Source of the DNA: Burkholderia sp. BCC0506
GTDB taxonomy: Bacteria; Pseudomonadota; Gammaproteobacteria; Burkholderiales; Burkholderiaceae
Direction: 5' to 3'
Assembly: GCF_902833145.1 (NCBI RefSeq)
Contig: NZ_CADFEN010000011.1
Coordinates: 62,001-126,000, forward strand
Length of the DNA: 64,000 nt
Part shown: in pieces, positions 17,935 through 26,915 of the stretch
How the letters are laid out: the number at the start of each line of letters is the position of its first letter
How positions within the stretch are numbered: the stretch's first letter is position 1
Position numbers and translations under genes: made by a program
Notes under the pieces: model-generated
Seen by the model: only the letters and a program-made list of their open reading frames with translations
What the model was told of the DNA's origin: nothing
Database searches by the model: none

Positions 17935-19185
17935 ATGCACCTGACGATCGACGATCTGCCGGCCGCGATCCGTACGGCAAAACGGGCGCTGCGCGCCGAC
18001 TTGCCCGGTTATGCGGCCACGTTCCGCGAACTGGAAGGCGACATCGCGCGGCAGGTCGATACGATCCGCCGCGCGCACGCGCACGGCCACGACGTGATTC
18101 CGGTCGTACCGTTCGCGGATATCGCGGGCGGGAAGGTCGATCCGCACGCGATTGCCGCGATCCGCACGCATGGCGCGGTCGTGATCCGCGGCGTGTTCGA
18201 TGCGCGGCAAGCGCGCGACTGGAACGACGAGATCGGTGCGTATCTGGAGGCGAACCGTTTCGCCGAGCGGCTGCACGCGCGCGCGGAAGACCGCTATTTC
18301 GGCAATCTCGCGTCGAGCAAGCCGCAGATTTACGGCGTGTACTGGTCGAAGCCGCAGGTGGCCGCGCGCCAGTCGCCGGCGCTCACGCAGGCGCGCGTGT
18401 TCCTGAACCGTCTGTGGCGACATGCGGACGGCGCGCGCACGCATTTCGATCCCGAGCAGGTGCCCGCGTATGCGGACCGGATTCGCCGCCGGCCGCCCGG
18501 TTCGACGTCGCTCGGGCTGTCGCCGCACGTCGACGGCGGCTCCGTCGAGCGCTGGCTCGGTGCGAATTTTCGCCAGGTCTATCGCCACGTGCTGGCCGGC
18601 CGCTGGCGCGATTACGACCCGTTCGATGCGGCGTTCCGCCCCGACGTCGAGGAGATTCCGTCACCGGCCGTATGTTCGATGTTCCGCACGTTCCAGGGCT
18701 GGACCGCACTAACACCGCAGGGCCCCGGCGACGGCACGCTGCAACTGATCCCGGTCGCGAACGCGATGGCCTATGTCGTGCTGCGCGCGCTGCAGGACGA
18801 CGTCGCCGACGACGACCTGTGCGGCGCGCGTCCCGGCCGCGCGCTGTCGATCCGGCCCGAATGGCATTCGCTGCTGCTCGAGGCACTGGTGCCGATCCCG
18901 CACATGGAGCCGGGCGACGCGGTGTTCTGGCACGGCGACGTCGTGCATGCGGTCGAGGATGCGCATCGCGGCAACGGTGACAGCAACGTGATGTACATCG
19001 CGGCCGCGCCCGGCTGCGCGAAGAACGACGCGTACCTGCAACGCCAGCGGTCCGCGTTCCTGCGCGGCGACAGCCCGCCCGATTTTCCGGCCGACCATTT
19101 CGAGGTCGATTTCGACGGGCGCGCGGGGGAGGGCGAACTCACGGCGCTCGGCCGTTCGCAGATGGGGTTCGGGCCCGGCGCATAA
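17935..19185 (+). CDS. DUF1479 family protein (YbiU-like, Fe(II)/2-oxoglutarate oxygenase-like)
   Basis: A 416-residue cytoplasmic protein of a family without settled function. The ATG at 17935 is selected because GAGGAGA lies 8 bp upstream and the DUF1479 homology (LPAAIRTAKRAL) begins there. A double-stranded beta-helix dioxygenase core is suggested by LSPHVDGGSVERW, giving an H-x-D pair, and a distal His in FWHGDVVHAVED, the usual 2-His-1-carboxylate set. The N-terminal part contains IRTHGAVVIRGVFDARQARDWNDEIGAY-type text found in phytanoyl-CoA-like oxygenases. It appears to be a single-gene unit; no neighbour explains a substrate. Confidence 0.8.
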   Translation: MHLTIDDLPAAIRTAKRALRADLPGYAATFRELEGDIARQVDTIRRAHAHGHDVIPVVPFADIAGGKVDPHAIAAIRTHGAVVIRGVFDARQARDWNDEIGAYLEANRFAERLHARAEDRYFGNLASSKPQIYGVYWSKPQVAARQSPALTQARVFLNRLWRHADGARTHFDPEQVPAYADRIRRRPPGSTSLGLSPHVDGGSVERWLGANFRQVYRHVLAGRWRDYDPFDAAFRPDVEEIPSPAVCSMFRTFQGWTALTPQGPGDGTLQLIPVANAMAYVVLRALQDDVADDDLCGARPGRALSIRPEWHSLLLEALVPIPHMEPGDAVFWHGDVVHAVEDAHRGNGDSNVMYIAAAPGCAKNDAYLQRQRSAFLRGDSPPDFPADHFEVDFDGRAGEGELTALGRSQMGFGPGA

Positions 19186-19395
19186 AGCATGTGCGGCGGC
19201 CCCGAACGGCCGTGCGCGAGACGGCGGGCGGGCCGTCTGCCGAATCGGCTGCGTGGTGCACGCAATTCGACGCAATCGGCTGTCGGTGCCGCCGAAATCG
19301 ACGCGAATTGCGCAATTTGGCTTCCGATAATGGTCCGGACACAACGCCGCAGGCCGCGCGCCGCACGGAAAGCGGCGCAGATCATGGAGGAGTCG

Positions 19396-20154
19396 ATGCA
19401 ATTCACGCAAGCGATCGTTCGTCGTCCCGCGCGGTCCTGCGGCGCGGGCCTGACTACCGCCGAACTCGGCGCACCCGACTACGACAAGACGCTCACGCAG
19501 TTCCATGCGTATTGCGACGCGCTGCGCACGCTCGGCGTCGAGCTGACCGAACTGCCGCCGCTGGATGCGTTTCCCGATTCGCACTTCGTCGAGGACGTCG
19601 CCGTCGTCACGCCGGAATTCGCGGTGATCACGCGCCCCGGCGCGCCCGCGCGGCGCGGCGAGACGGTTCACATCGAAGCGGCGCTCGCCGTGCATCGCGA
19701 CCTGCTGCCGATGCAGTCCGGCCGCCTCGACGGCGGCGACGTGATGCTGGTCGGCAAGTGCTTCTTCATCGGCCTGACGAGCCGTACCGACGCGCAAGGC
19801 ATCGCCGCGTTCGACGCGCTGGTGTCGCGTCACGGCTACTCGGTCGTCGCGGTACCGGTCGGCGCCGGCCTGCACCTGAAATCGGTCGTCAACGCGCTCG
19901 GCGACGACACGCTGCTCGTGACCGAGGCGCTCGCCGCGCATCCGGCATTCGCCGGCTATCGCCGGATCGCGATCTCGGCCGCCGACGAATACGCGGGCAA
20001 CACGCTGCGCGTGAACGGCACGCTGATCACGCCGGCCGGTTATCCGCGCGTGCATGACGCGATCGCGTCGCTCGGCATGCCGCTGCACGTGATCGACACG
20101 AGCGAATTCCGCAAGATGGACGGCGGCCTGACCTGCCTGTCGCTGCGGTTCTAG
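19396..20154 (+). CDS. Dimethylarginine dimethylaminohydrolase (DDAH)
   Basis: Guanidine-modifying hydrolase expected to convert methylated arginines to citrulline and methylamines. The 252-residue protein starts after GGAGGAG at 19396. The catalytic triad can be read: Asp112 in RLDGGDVML, His160 in GLHLKS and Cys247 in DGGLTCLS. FVEDVAVV near residue 64 and SRTDAQG near 130 also match bacterial and mammalian DDAH. Followed by an Lrp regulator and an amino-acid permease, it looks like part of a small arginine-analogue or amino-acid utilisation module. Arginine deiminase is less likely given its short length. Confidence 0.88.
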   Translation: MQFTQAIVRRPARSCGAGLTTAELGAPDYDKTLTQFHAYCDALRTLGVELTELPPLDAFPDSHFVEDVAVVTPEFAVITRPGAPARRGETVHIEAALAVHRDLLPMQSGRLDGGDVMLVGKCFFIGLTSRTDAQGIAAFDALVSRHGYSVVAVPVGAGLHLKSVVNALGDDTLLVTEALAAHPAFAGYRRIAISAADEYAGNTLRVNGTLITPAGYPRVHDAIASLGMPLHVIDTSEFRKMDGGLTCLSLRF

Positions 20155-20252
20155 CCGATTGGCGCGCGGCCGCTTCGGCCGGATAATGTGGCCCCCGCGC
20201 GGAACGGCAGACGTGCCGCGCACCAGCCACGACCCGACCGGAGCGAACGCGG

Positions 20253-20717
20253 ATGACCGACAAGAAGATGCAGCTCGACAAGATCGATCTCCGGATCCTC
20301 GACATCCTGCGTACCGACGGGCGAATTTCCTACCGGAAGCTGTCGGAACGCGTGAACCTCACGCCGCGGCCGTGCCAGGCGCGCGTGGAGCGGCTCGAGG
20401 CGCTCGGCGTGATCGAAGGCTACCGCGCGGTGATCAAGGCGCCGCGCGCGACCAAGCCGATCATCGTGATCGCGCAGATCGTGCTGGCCGACCACGGGCG
20501 CTCGCAGGCGCCGTTCGAGGAGGAAATGCGCGCGAATCCGGCCGTGCTCGATTGCTGGCTCGTCAGCGGCACGTTCGATTTTCTCGTGCGGCTCGCGTGC
20601 GAGGATCTCGACGAGTACCGGCGGATCGCGAACGCGTGGCTGGAAAGCCCGCGATTCCGGATCGAAAAGATCGTGACGACGGCCGAACTGCAGGCGATCA
20701 AGCGCAGCGTCGTGTGA
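20253..20717 (+). CDS. Lrp/AsnC family transcriptional regulator
   Basis: A 154-residue feast/famine regulator. An N-terminal HTH (about 10-60) reads LDKIDLRILDILRTDGRISYRKLSERVNLTPRPCQARVERLEALGVIEGY. A C-terminal RAM/ligand-binding domain (about 70-145) contains FDFLVRLACEDLDEYRRIANAWL and closes with VTTAELQAIKRS. GGAGCG precedes the ATG. Located between the DDAH and permease genes on the same strand, it probably responds to an amino acid and controls one or both. The ligand cannot be read from sequence. Confidence 0.9.
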   Translation: MTDKKMQLDKIDLRILDILRTDGRISYRKLSERVNLTPRPCQARVERLEALGVIEGYRAVIKAPRATKPIIVIAQIVLADHGRSQAPFEEEMRANPAVLDCWLVSGTFDFLVRLACEDLDEYRRIANAWLESPRFRIEKIVTTAELQAIKRSVV

Positions 20718-20817
20718 GCAACCGGCCCGGCAGGCCGGTTTCGATGCGAATGACCGGATCGATCGCTTTGCATTCCGAATCGAATTGGCTGACTGGATCG
20801 CAATCAGGGGGAACACT

Positions 20818-22377
20818 ATGGATGCCATGCAAGCGGCGGCTGAGACGGCCGCGCCGTCCGGGGCGACGCTGAAGCGTCGTCTGCAGGGCCGCCACATCGC
20901 GATGATCGCGATCGGCGGTTCGATCGGCACGGGGCTGTTCGTCGCGTCGGGCGCATCGGTCGCGCAGGCGGGGCCGGGCGGGGCGATCGCCGCGTATCTC
21001 GCGATCGGGATCATGGTCTACTTCGTCGTCACCGGCTTGGGCGAGATGGCCGCGCTGATGCCGGTGTCGGGTTCGTTCGCGATCTACGGCGAGAAGTACG
21101 TCGACGAGGGTTTCGGCGTCGCGCTCGGCTGGACCTACTGGTATAGCTGGGCGGTGACGATCGCGATCGAGCTGGTCGCCGCGCAGATCGTGATGCGCTA
21201 CTGGTTTCCGTCGGTGCCGGGCGTGTGGTGGGGCGCGGGCTTCCTCGTGCTGATCTTCCTGCTCAATACGCTGTCGGTGCGCGGCTTCGGCGAATCGGAG
21301 TACTGGTTCTCGCTGATCAAGGTCGCCACCGTGATCGCGTTCATCGCGGCCGGGCTGCTGATCGCGGCCGGCGTGCTGGGCGACGGGCATACCGGCAGCG
21401 GGCATATCGGCACCGGGCATCCGGTCGGCTGGCGCAACTTCACGACCGGCGACGCGCCGTTCGTCGGCGGCGTGCACGCGATGATGAGCGTCGCGCTGAT
21501 CGCCGGCTTCTCGTTTCTCGGCACCGAGCTGGTCGGCATCACGGCCGGCGAATCGGAGCACCCGCGCACGACGATTCCGCGCGCGGTGAAGCAGATCTTC
21601 TGGCGGATCATGCTGTTCTACGTGCTCGCGATCTTCGTGATCGGCCTGCTCGTGCCGTACACCGATCCGAACCTGCTGAAGAGCGACGTGACCGACATCG
21701 GCGTGAGCCCGTTCACGCTGGTGTTCAGTCACGCGGGGTTCCCGCTCGCGGCCGGTGCGATGAATCTGGTGATCCTGACGGCCGTGCTGTCGGCCGGCAA
21801 TTCCGGCACCTACGCGGCGACGCGCATGCTGTATAACCTCGCATCGGAAGGGCGTGCGCCGGCCGTATTCGCGACGCTGTCGCCCGGCGGCGTGCCGCGC
21901 AACGCGCTGTACGCGACGATGGCCGTGGGCGGGTTGTGCTTCCTCACGTCGCTGAGCAACAACCAGCGCATCTATCTGTGGTTGCTGAATACGGTCGGCA
22001 TCACCGGCTTCATTGCGTGGCTCGGCATCGCGGTCTGCCATTACCGGTTCCGCAAGGGGTTCCTGAAGCAGGGCTATCGGCTCGACCAGCTGCCGTATCG
22101 CGCGAAATGGTTTCCGTTCGGGCCGTTGTTCGCGATCGCGATCTGCATCGTGATTTCGCTCGGCCAGGATTACCAGGCGTTCTTCGCCGCGCGCATCGAC
22201 TGGATGGAAGTGCTGTCGATCTACGTGTGGATTCCGCTGTTCGTCGCGATCTGGTGGGCGTATCGCCGCGCGCGCAAGAGCCGGCTCGTGCGCTACGAGG
22301 AGATGGACATCGGGCCGTGGCTCACGCGCCCGGTCGACGAGGCCGACGAGAAGCGCGAATCGCCGCGCCGCTTGTAG
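20818..22377 (+). CDS. Amino-acid permease (APC superfamily, AAT type)
   Basis: A 519-residue inner-membrane transporter with about 12 hydrophobic helices. The N-terminal signature LKRRLQGRHIAMIAIGGSIGTGLFVASG (first helix) is diagnostic for the amino-acid transporter family. SFLGTELVGITAGESEHPRTTIPRAVKQIFWRI in mid-protein is the second family motif. The ATG at 20818 follows AGGGGG. The C-terminal tail (about 470-519) is charged and cytoplasmic. Substrate preference is unclear; the DDAH/Lrp neighbourhood hints at arginine, its relatives or another basic amino acid. Confidence 0.9.
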   Translation: MDAMQAAAETAAPSGATLKRRLQGRHIAMIAIGGSIGTGLFVASGASVAQAGPGGAIAAYLAIGIMVYFVVTGLGEMAALMPVSGSFAIYGEKYVDEGFGVALGWTYWYSWAVTIAIELVAAQIVMRYWFPSVPGVWWGAGFLVLIFLLNTLSVRGFGESEYWFSLIKVATVIAFIAAGLLIAAGVLGDGHTGSGHIGTGHPVGWRNFTTGDAPFVGGVHAMMSVALIAGFSFLGTELVGITAGESEHPRTTIPRAVKQIFWRIMLFYVLAIFVIGLLVPYTDPNLLKSDVTDIGVSPFTLVFSHAGFPLAAGAMNLVILTAVLSAGNSGTYAATRMLYNLASEGRAPAVFATLSPGGVPRNALYATMAVGGLCFLTSLSNNQRIYLWLLNTVGITGFIAWLGIAVCHYRFRKGFLKQGYRLDQLPYRAKWFPFGPLFAIAICIVISLGQDYQAFFAARIDWMEVLSIYVWIPLFVAIWWAYRRARKSRLVRYEEMDIGPWLTRPVDEADEKRESPRRL

Positions 22378-22487
22378 CCCGTGCGTGCGGCCGCGGGCCG
22401 GGATACCATCGCGATTCGCGCGACGTGCCGGAGAGGGCCTCGGGCGCGTCGCGCGTTTCCCGATCGATTCCGCGTCCAGCACACGAC

Positions 22488-23909
22488 ATGACAACACAGC
22501 CGAACCGCGTTTTTTCCCGATCCTTCGTTTCCGCCGCCAGCGTGCACGGGCTGGCCGATACCGTGCGCACGGCCGGGCGACGCGCCGTCGACGTGGCCGA
22601 CGACGCCCTCGCGCGTCTCGCGGCGATCGCGCCGCTCAATGCGATGGTGCACGTCGACGCCGAACTCGCGCGCCGCACGGCCGAGCGCGTCGATGCCCGC
22701 ATCGCGCAAGGCGATGCGCTGCCGCTCGCCGGCGTGCCATTCGTGATCAAGGACAACCTCGATACCGCCGAAATGCCGACGCTCGGCGCGAGCCCGGCGG
22801 TGACCGGTTACCGTGCGACGCAGGACGCGCTGACCGTGCGGCGCCTGCTGGAAGCCGGCGCGGTGCCGCTCGGCAAGGCGAACATGCACGAGCTTGCGTT
22901 CGGCATCACGAGCGGCAACCGGCACTTCGGGGCAGTCGGCAATCCGCACGATCCGCGGCGTATCGCCGGCGGGTCGAGCGGTGGCACCGCGGCGGCCGTC
23001 GCGGCCGGCATTCCGTTCGGACTGGGTACCGACACGGGCGGCTCGGTGCGGATCCCGGCCGCGTTCTGCGGCGTCTACGGGTTGCGGCCGTCCGCGCAGC
23101 GCTATTCGTCGCACGGCGTGCTGTCGCTGTCGCCCACGCGCGATACGGTGGGGCCGATCGGCCACGGTATCGACGACCTGCTGTTGCTCGACGCGGTGCT
23201 GACGCGCGACGACAGTACGACCGCCGCGCCCGAATGGTCGCGGTTGCGCATCGGCGTGCCCGGCGCACCGTACTTCGACGAACTCGATCCGGGCGTCGCG
23301 GCGTGCATCGAACGCGCACTCGCGTCGTTCTCGGCGGCCGGCGCGACGCTCGTGCCATTGCCGGCGCTGCCGCTGCACGACGCCAGCGAAGCCTGCGGCT
23401 TTCCGCTCACGGCATTCGAGGCGAACCTGTACTGGCGCCGCTTCGCGGACGAACGGCTCGGCATCCCTTTCGGCACGTTCGTCGAGCGGATCGCGAGCGA
23501 CGACGTGCGTGCGATCTTCCGCTCGTTCGTCTCCGCGCCGGTCGATGCGCGCGCCTATGCGGAAGCGGTCGTGTGCCGTCAGCGGCTCGTGCGCTGGTAC
23601 GACGACGCGTTCGGTACGCCGGTCGACTGCATCGCGATGCCCACGGTGCCGGACGAGCCGCCGCCGCTCGACGACACGGCTGCGATGACGGCTGCGCAGG
23701 ATGCGGCGCTGTTCGCGCGCGTCGTGCGCCAGACCTCGCCGGCGACGCTCGCCGGCGTGCCGTCCGTGTCGCTTCCGGCCGGGCGTTCCGCGCACACGGC
23801 GCTGCCGGTCGGGTTGATGCTGGAAGGGCCGTGGGGCAGCGATCGCCGACTGCTGGCGATCGCCGCGCGGATCGACGCCCTGCTGCGGGACGACGCGGCG
23901 CGCACGTGA
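22488..23909 (+). CDS. Amidase-signature hydrolase, indoleacetamide-hydrolase-like
   Basis: A 473-residue amidase. The Ser-cisSer-Lys triad is recognisable: Lys88 in VPFVIKDN, the GGSSGG block at 161-166 and the nucleophile Ser186 in TDTGGSVRIPAAFCG. NMHELAFGI and HFGAVGNPHD resemble IaaH (indole-3-acetamide hydrolase) and mandelamide hydrolase more than GatA, and no gatB/gatC is nearby. The ATG at 22488 begins the homology. It follows the permease by 110 bp and is convergent with a LysR gene. An IaaM-type monooxygenase lies 5 kb downstream, so hydrolysis of indole-3-acetamide to indole-3-acetate is a reasonable hypothesis. Assignment within aryl-acetamide amidases is uncertain. Confidence 0.75.
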   Translation: MTTQPNRVFSRSFVSAASVHGLADTVRTAGRRAVDVADDALARLAAIAPLNAMVHVDAELARRTAERVDARIAQGDALPLAGVPFVIKDNLDTAEMPTLGASPAVTGYRATQDALTVRRLLEAGAVPLGKANMHELAFGITSGNRHFGAVGNPHDPRRIAGGSSGGTAAAVAAGIPFGLGTDTGGSVRIPAAFCGVYGLRPSAQRYSSHGVLSLSPTRDTVGPIGHGIDDLLLLDAVLTRDDSTTAAPEWSRLRIGVPGAPYFDELDPGVAACIERALASFSAAGATLVPLPALPLHDASEACGFPLTAFEANLYWRRFADERLGIPFGTFVERIASDDVRAIFRSFVSAPVDARAYAEAVVCRQRLVRWYDDAFGTPVDCIAMPTVPDEPPPLDDTAAMTAAQDAALFARVVRQTSPATLAGVPSVSLPAGRSAHTALPVGLMLEGPWGSDRRLLAIAARIDALLRDDAART

Positions 23910-23919
23910 GTCGCCGCGC

Positions 23920-24831
23920 TCAATCGACGGCCAGGTACGCCTTCATGAAGTCGACCCACGCACGCACTTTCTGCGGCACGTGCGGCGTCGACGGGTACAG
24001 CGCATAGACGGCCTGCGGCGGGAAGCGGTAGTCGGGCAGCGCATCGACGAGCGCGCCGCTGGCGAGATCGTCGCGCACGAGCCATTCCGGCAACAGCGCG
24101 ACGCCGCTGCCTTGCCGCGCGAGCACGCGCAGGACCGATGCGTTGTCGACGACCACGCGCGGCTTCGTGCCCGGCCGGAACGCGTGCGGATTGCCGTCAC
24201 GGTCGGAGAGCGTCCACGTGGCGATTCGCTCGAGCCTCGTATGGCCGAGTTGCGGCAGCCGGGCGAGCGCGTCCGGCGAGTCGATCCGCGGCACGCCGGA
24301 CGCGGCGAGCAGCGACGGTGCGATCACGGGTCGCACTTCGTAGGTCGCGAGGCACGCGCCGCGGTACGGCAGATCCTGGAACTGTTCGAGGCGGCCCAGC
24401 CGGATCGCCACGTCGACGCGCTCGCGCACCAGGTCGACCTGCGACGCGTGCGTCTCGAGCCGCACGCGCAGCGCGGGATGGCGCTGCATGAACGTGTGCA
24501 GCGCGGGTGCGACGACCATCGTTCCGTACTCGACGGTCGACGTCACGCGCAGTACGCCTTGCATCCCGCCATGCTCGCTGCGCGCGTCGTCGATCGCGCT
24601 TTCGGCTTCCTCCAGCACACGCAGGCAACGCGCATGGAAACGTTCCCCGGCATCGGTCAGCTCGACGCGCCGCGTGGTGCGCGTGAGCAGCGTGACGCCG
24701 AGCTCGGCTTCCAGCTGTTTGATGTTGAAGCTCACCGCGGCCCGGGCCTGGTTCAACTGGGCGGCGGCTGCCGTAAACGACCCCGTTTCCACGACGGCGC
24801 GGAAGACGGCGAAACGATCGAGGCTCACCAT
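23920..24831 (-). CDS. LysR family transcriptional regulator
   Basis: A 303-residue regulator. The N-terminal winged HTH (about 1-60) contains TGSFTAAAAQLNQARAAVSFNIKQLEAELGVTLLTRTTRRVELTDAGE. A periplasmic-binding-fold effector domain follows (about 90-300). It is divergent from an MFS transporter gene 138 bp away, the normal arrangement for LysR regulators and their targets. GTCAAAATTTTTCGAC at 24876-24891 is a nearly palindromic AT-rich candidate binding site. The effector is unknown. Confidence 0.9.
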   Translation of the reverse strand: MVSLDRFAVFRAVVETGSFTAAAAQLNQARAAVSFNIKQLEAELGVTLLTRTTRRVELTDAGERFHARCLRVLEEAESAIDDARSEHGGMQGVLRVTSTVEYGTMVVAPALHTFMQRHPALRVRLETHASQVDLVRERVDVAIRLGRLEQFQDLPYRGACLATYEVRPVIAPSLLAASGVPRIDSPDALARLPQLGHTRLERIATWTLSDRDGNPHAFRPGTKPRVVVDNASVLRVLARQGSGVALLPEWLVRDDLASGALVDALPDYRFPPQAVYALYPSTPHVPQKVRAWVDFMKAYLAVD

Positions 24832-24875
24832 GACATGTCGGATGCTGGGCGGAAAACCGACATGGTGCCTTGATT

Positions 24876-24891
24876 GTCAAAATTTTTCGAC
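24876..24891. promoter_or_regulatory. Candidate LysR-type operator
   Basis: An imperfect palindrome (GTC...GAC arms around an A/T core), overlapping an 11-bp TTGA-N3-TCAA repeat just upstream, in the 138-bp lysR/MFS divergent region. LysR proteins favour T-N11-A type dyads, which this resembles. Confidence 0.4.
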
Positions 24892-24969
24892 CAGTCTTGC
24901 CGTCCGTCCGATCTTATCGACGTGCGCGGCGAACCTTACACTGCGGCGTTTCGTTCGCCTTGAGCCGCC

Positions 24970-26352
24970 ATGACCGATCGCTCGAAAATCGCCGCCGTCT
25001 ATCTGCTGGGGTTCGCGATCGACCTCGCGAACATGTTCGTCATCAACGCCGCGTATCCGACGATCCAGCGCGAGCTGCACGCGTCGGTCGCGCAGCTGGC
25101 GTGGATCGGCAACATGTACGTGCTCGGGCTGACGGTCGTGATCCCGCTTGGCACATGGCTCGCGCGGCGCTTCGGCGAGCGCCGGCTGCTGATCGCGTCG
25201 CTGCTGCTGTTCGCGGCGGGCAGTCTCGGCGTCGGCCTGTCGGCATCGATCGGCGCGCTGCTGGCGTGGCGGCTGGTCCAGGGGCTCGGCGGCGGCCTGC
25301 TCATCCCGGTCGGGCAGACGATGGCGTATCGCGCGTATCCGCCCGATGCGCGTGCGCACCTGACGTCGATCGTGATGATGGTCGCGCTGCTCGTGCCGGC
25401 GCTGTCGCCGGCGCTTGGCGGCGTGGTCGTCGATCGCGTGTCGTGGCGCGCGATCTTCTTCGGGATGCTGCCGCTCGCGGCGCTCACGAGCGCACTCGCG
25501 TTCGCGTGGCTGCCGGCCGACGCACCGGACGGCGTCCCGCCGGCGCTCGACGTGCGCGGCCTCGGGCTGAGCGTGGTGGCGCTCGTCGCGCTGCTGCTCG
25601 GCCTGACGTTCGCGGGACAGCCCGGTGCCGGCCGCGACGCGCTCGTGCCGCTCGCGATCGCGCTCGTCGCCGGCGGCGCGTATGTCGCGCACGCGCGCCG
25701 GGCCGCGGCGCCGCTGCTCGACCTGGGCCTCGTCGCGCAGCCGCTGCTGCGGATCGGCCTGATCGTCTATTTGTGCGTGCCCGGTGTGTTTACGGGTGTC
25801 AATCTCGTCGCCGCGCTGTATCTGCAGAACGCGCTCGGGCTCAGCGCGACGCATACGGGCGCGCTGATGGTGCCGTGGGCGATGGCATCGTTCGCCGCGA
25901 TCGCGACGACGCGCCGCTGCTTCCCGAAGTGGGGGGCGAAACCGCTGTTCACGTGCGGGATCGTGATCGACGCGATCGGCATCGTGCTGCTCGCGACCCC
26001 GCTCGCCGGGTTCGAGGCCGGACGCGTGCTCGCGTTCGTCGCGATGGGGCTCGGCGCCAGCATGTGCACGAGCACGTCGCAAAGCGCGGCGTTTCTCGAC
26101 GTGCCCGCCGCGCGGATGGGCGACGCGAGCGCGCTGTGGAACATCAACCGGCAACTGAGCTTTTGTCTCGGCGTCGCGGTGCTGGGCAGCGCGCTGAATT
26201 TCCTGCTGTCGATGCACGGCGACGACGCTCGGCTCGCGTATCAGCAGTGTTTCGGCCTGGCCGCGCTGGCGACGCTGCTGCCGTTGCCATTCGTCGTGCG
26301 TCTCGCGCCGCATCGTGCGCCTGCCGGGCGCGCGGCTTCCCAACGTTCGTGA
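24970..26352 (+). CDS. MFS transporter (DHA2 drug:H+ antiporter-like)
   Basis: A 460-residue inner-membrane protein with roughly 13-14 hydrophobic helices. The N-terminal motif A region reads LGTWLARRFGERRLL (about residues 58-72). The helix-5 motif is ALSPALGGVVVD (about 137-148), typical of export-type MFS members. Such proteins pump out drugs or aromatic compounds. It is divergent from a LysR regulator and only 9 bp before a SnoaL-like gene, with which it is probably co-transcribed. Given the aromatic-amine oxidation genes downstream, export of an aromatic product is possible but unproven. Confidence 0.88.
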   Translation: MTDRSKIAAVYLLGFAIDLANMFVINAAYPTIQRELHASVAQLAWIGNMYVLGLTVVIPLGTWLARRFGERRLLIASLLLFAAGSLGVGLSASIGALLAWRLVQGLGGGLLIPVGQTMAYRAYPPDARAHLTSIVMMVALLVPALSPALGGVVVDRVSWRAIFFGMLPLAALTSALAFAWLPADAPDGVPPALDVRGLGLSVVALVALLLGLTFAGQPGAGRDALVPLAIALVAGGAYVAHARRAAAPLLDLGLVAQPLLRIGLIVYLCVPGVFTGVNLVAALYLQNALGLSATHTGALMVPWAMASFAAIATTRRCFPKWGAKPLFTCGIVIDAIGIVLLATPLAGFEAGRVLAFVAMGLGASMCTSTSQSAAFLDVPAARMGDASALWNINRQLSFCLGVAVLGSALNFLLSMHGDDARLAYQQCFGLAALATLLPLPFVVRLAPHRAPAGRAASQRS

Positions 26353-26361
26353 GTTTCGACA

Positions 26362-26760
26362 ATGAATTCGTCCAACCCGTTTTTCCAGGAAGTGATCGAC
26401 GCCCACGTCGACATCGAGCAATGGTTGTCCGGCCGCGCGGCGCGCGACGGGCTCACATCGCTGCTCGGGCGCTTTTCGCGCGCCTTCTCGATGATTTCGC
26501 TGCACGGGCACGCGCTCGACTACGCGGATATCGACGTGCTGTTTTCGCGCGGCTTCGGTGCGCGGCCTGGCTTGCGGATCGAGATCGACGAACTGCACGA
26601 AGTGAACACGTGGGCGGGCGGCTCGGCGATCGCCTATCGCGAGACGCAGACCGATGGGGCGGGGCATCGTACCGTGCGCCGCTCGACCGTCGTGTTCGAG
26701 CGCGACACGGACGGCCGCATCGGCTGGCTGAGACTGCATGAAACGCCGGTGACGGGCTGA
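26362..26760 (+). CDS. SnoaL-like / DUF4440 (NTF2-fold) protein
   Basis: A 132-residue cytoplasmic protein with the cone-shaped NTF2-like fold: an N-terminal helix (FFQEVIDAHVDIEQWLSG), LLGRFSRAFSMISLHG, then beta strands ending in FERDTDGRIGWLRLHET. Members act as small isomerases, hydrolases or binding proteins, and no catalytic residue assignment is possible here. It directly follows the MFS gene (9 bp) and precedes the Rieske oxygenase genes by 155 bp. The fold is also that of ring-hydroxylating oxygenase beta subunits, but the real beta subunit is encoded further on. Confidence 0.7.
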   Translation: MNSSNPFFQEVIDAHVDIEQWLSGRAARDGLTSLLGRFSRAFSMISLHGHALDYADIDVLFSRGFGARPGLRIEIDELHEVNTWAGGSAIAYRETQTDGAGHRTVRRSTVVFERDTDGRIGWLRLHETPVTG

Positions 26761-26915
26761 CCGTCGCCGCAGCGTCCGCCGCCCGCTGTGTCGCGGCAGG
26801 CGCACGCTCGTCCGAGTGGCATACCAACCAGAACCTGAGAGATGACAATAAAAGCAATCGATACCGCGCGCCGCGAGGGCGCGCGGCCGAATCGCGTCCG
26901 CAGCCGGGGGCGCGC

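Noticed and set aside
26362-26760. SnoaL-like gene considered as the oxygenase beta subunit
   Set aside because: A second NTF2-fold gene at 28240-28722 directly overlaps the alpha subunit and matches beta subunits far better.
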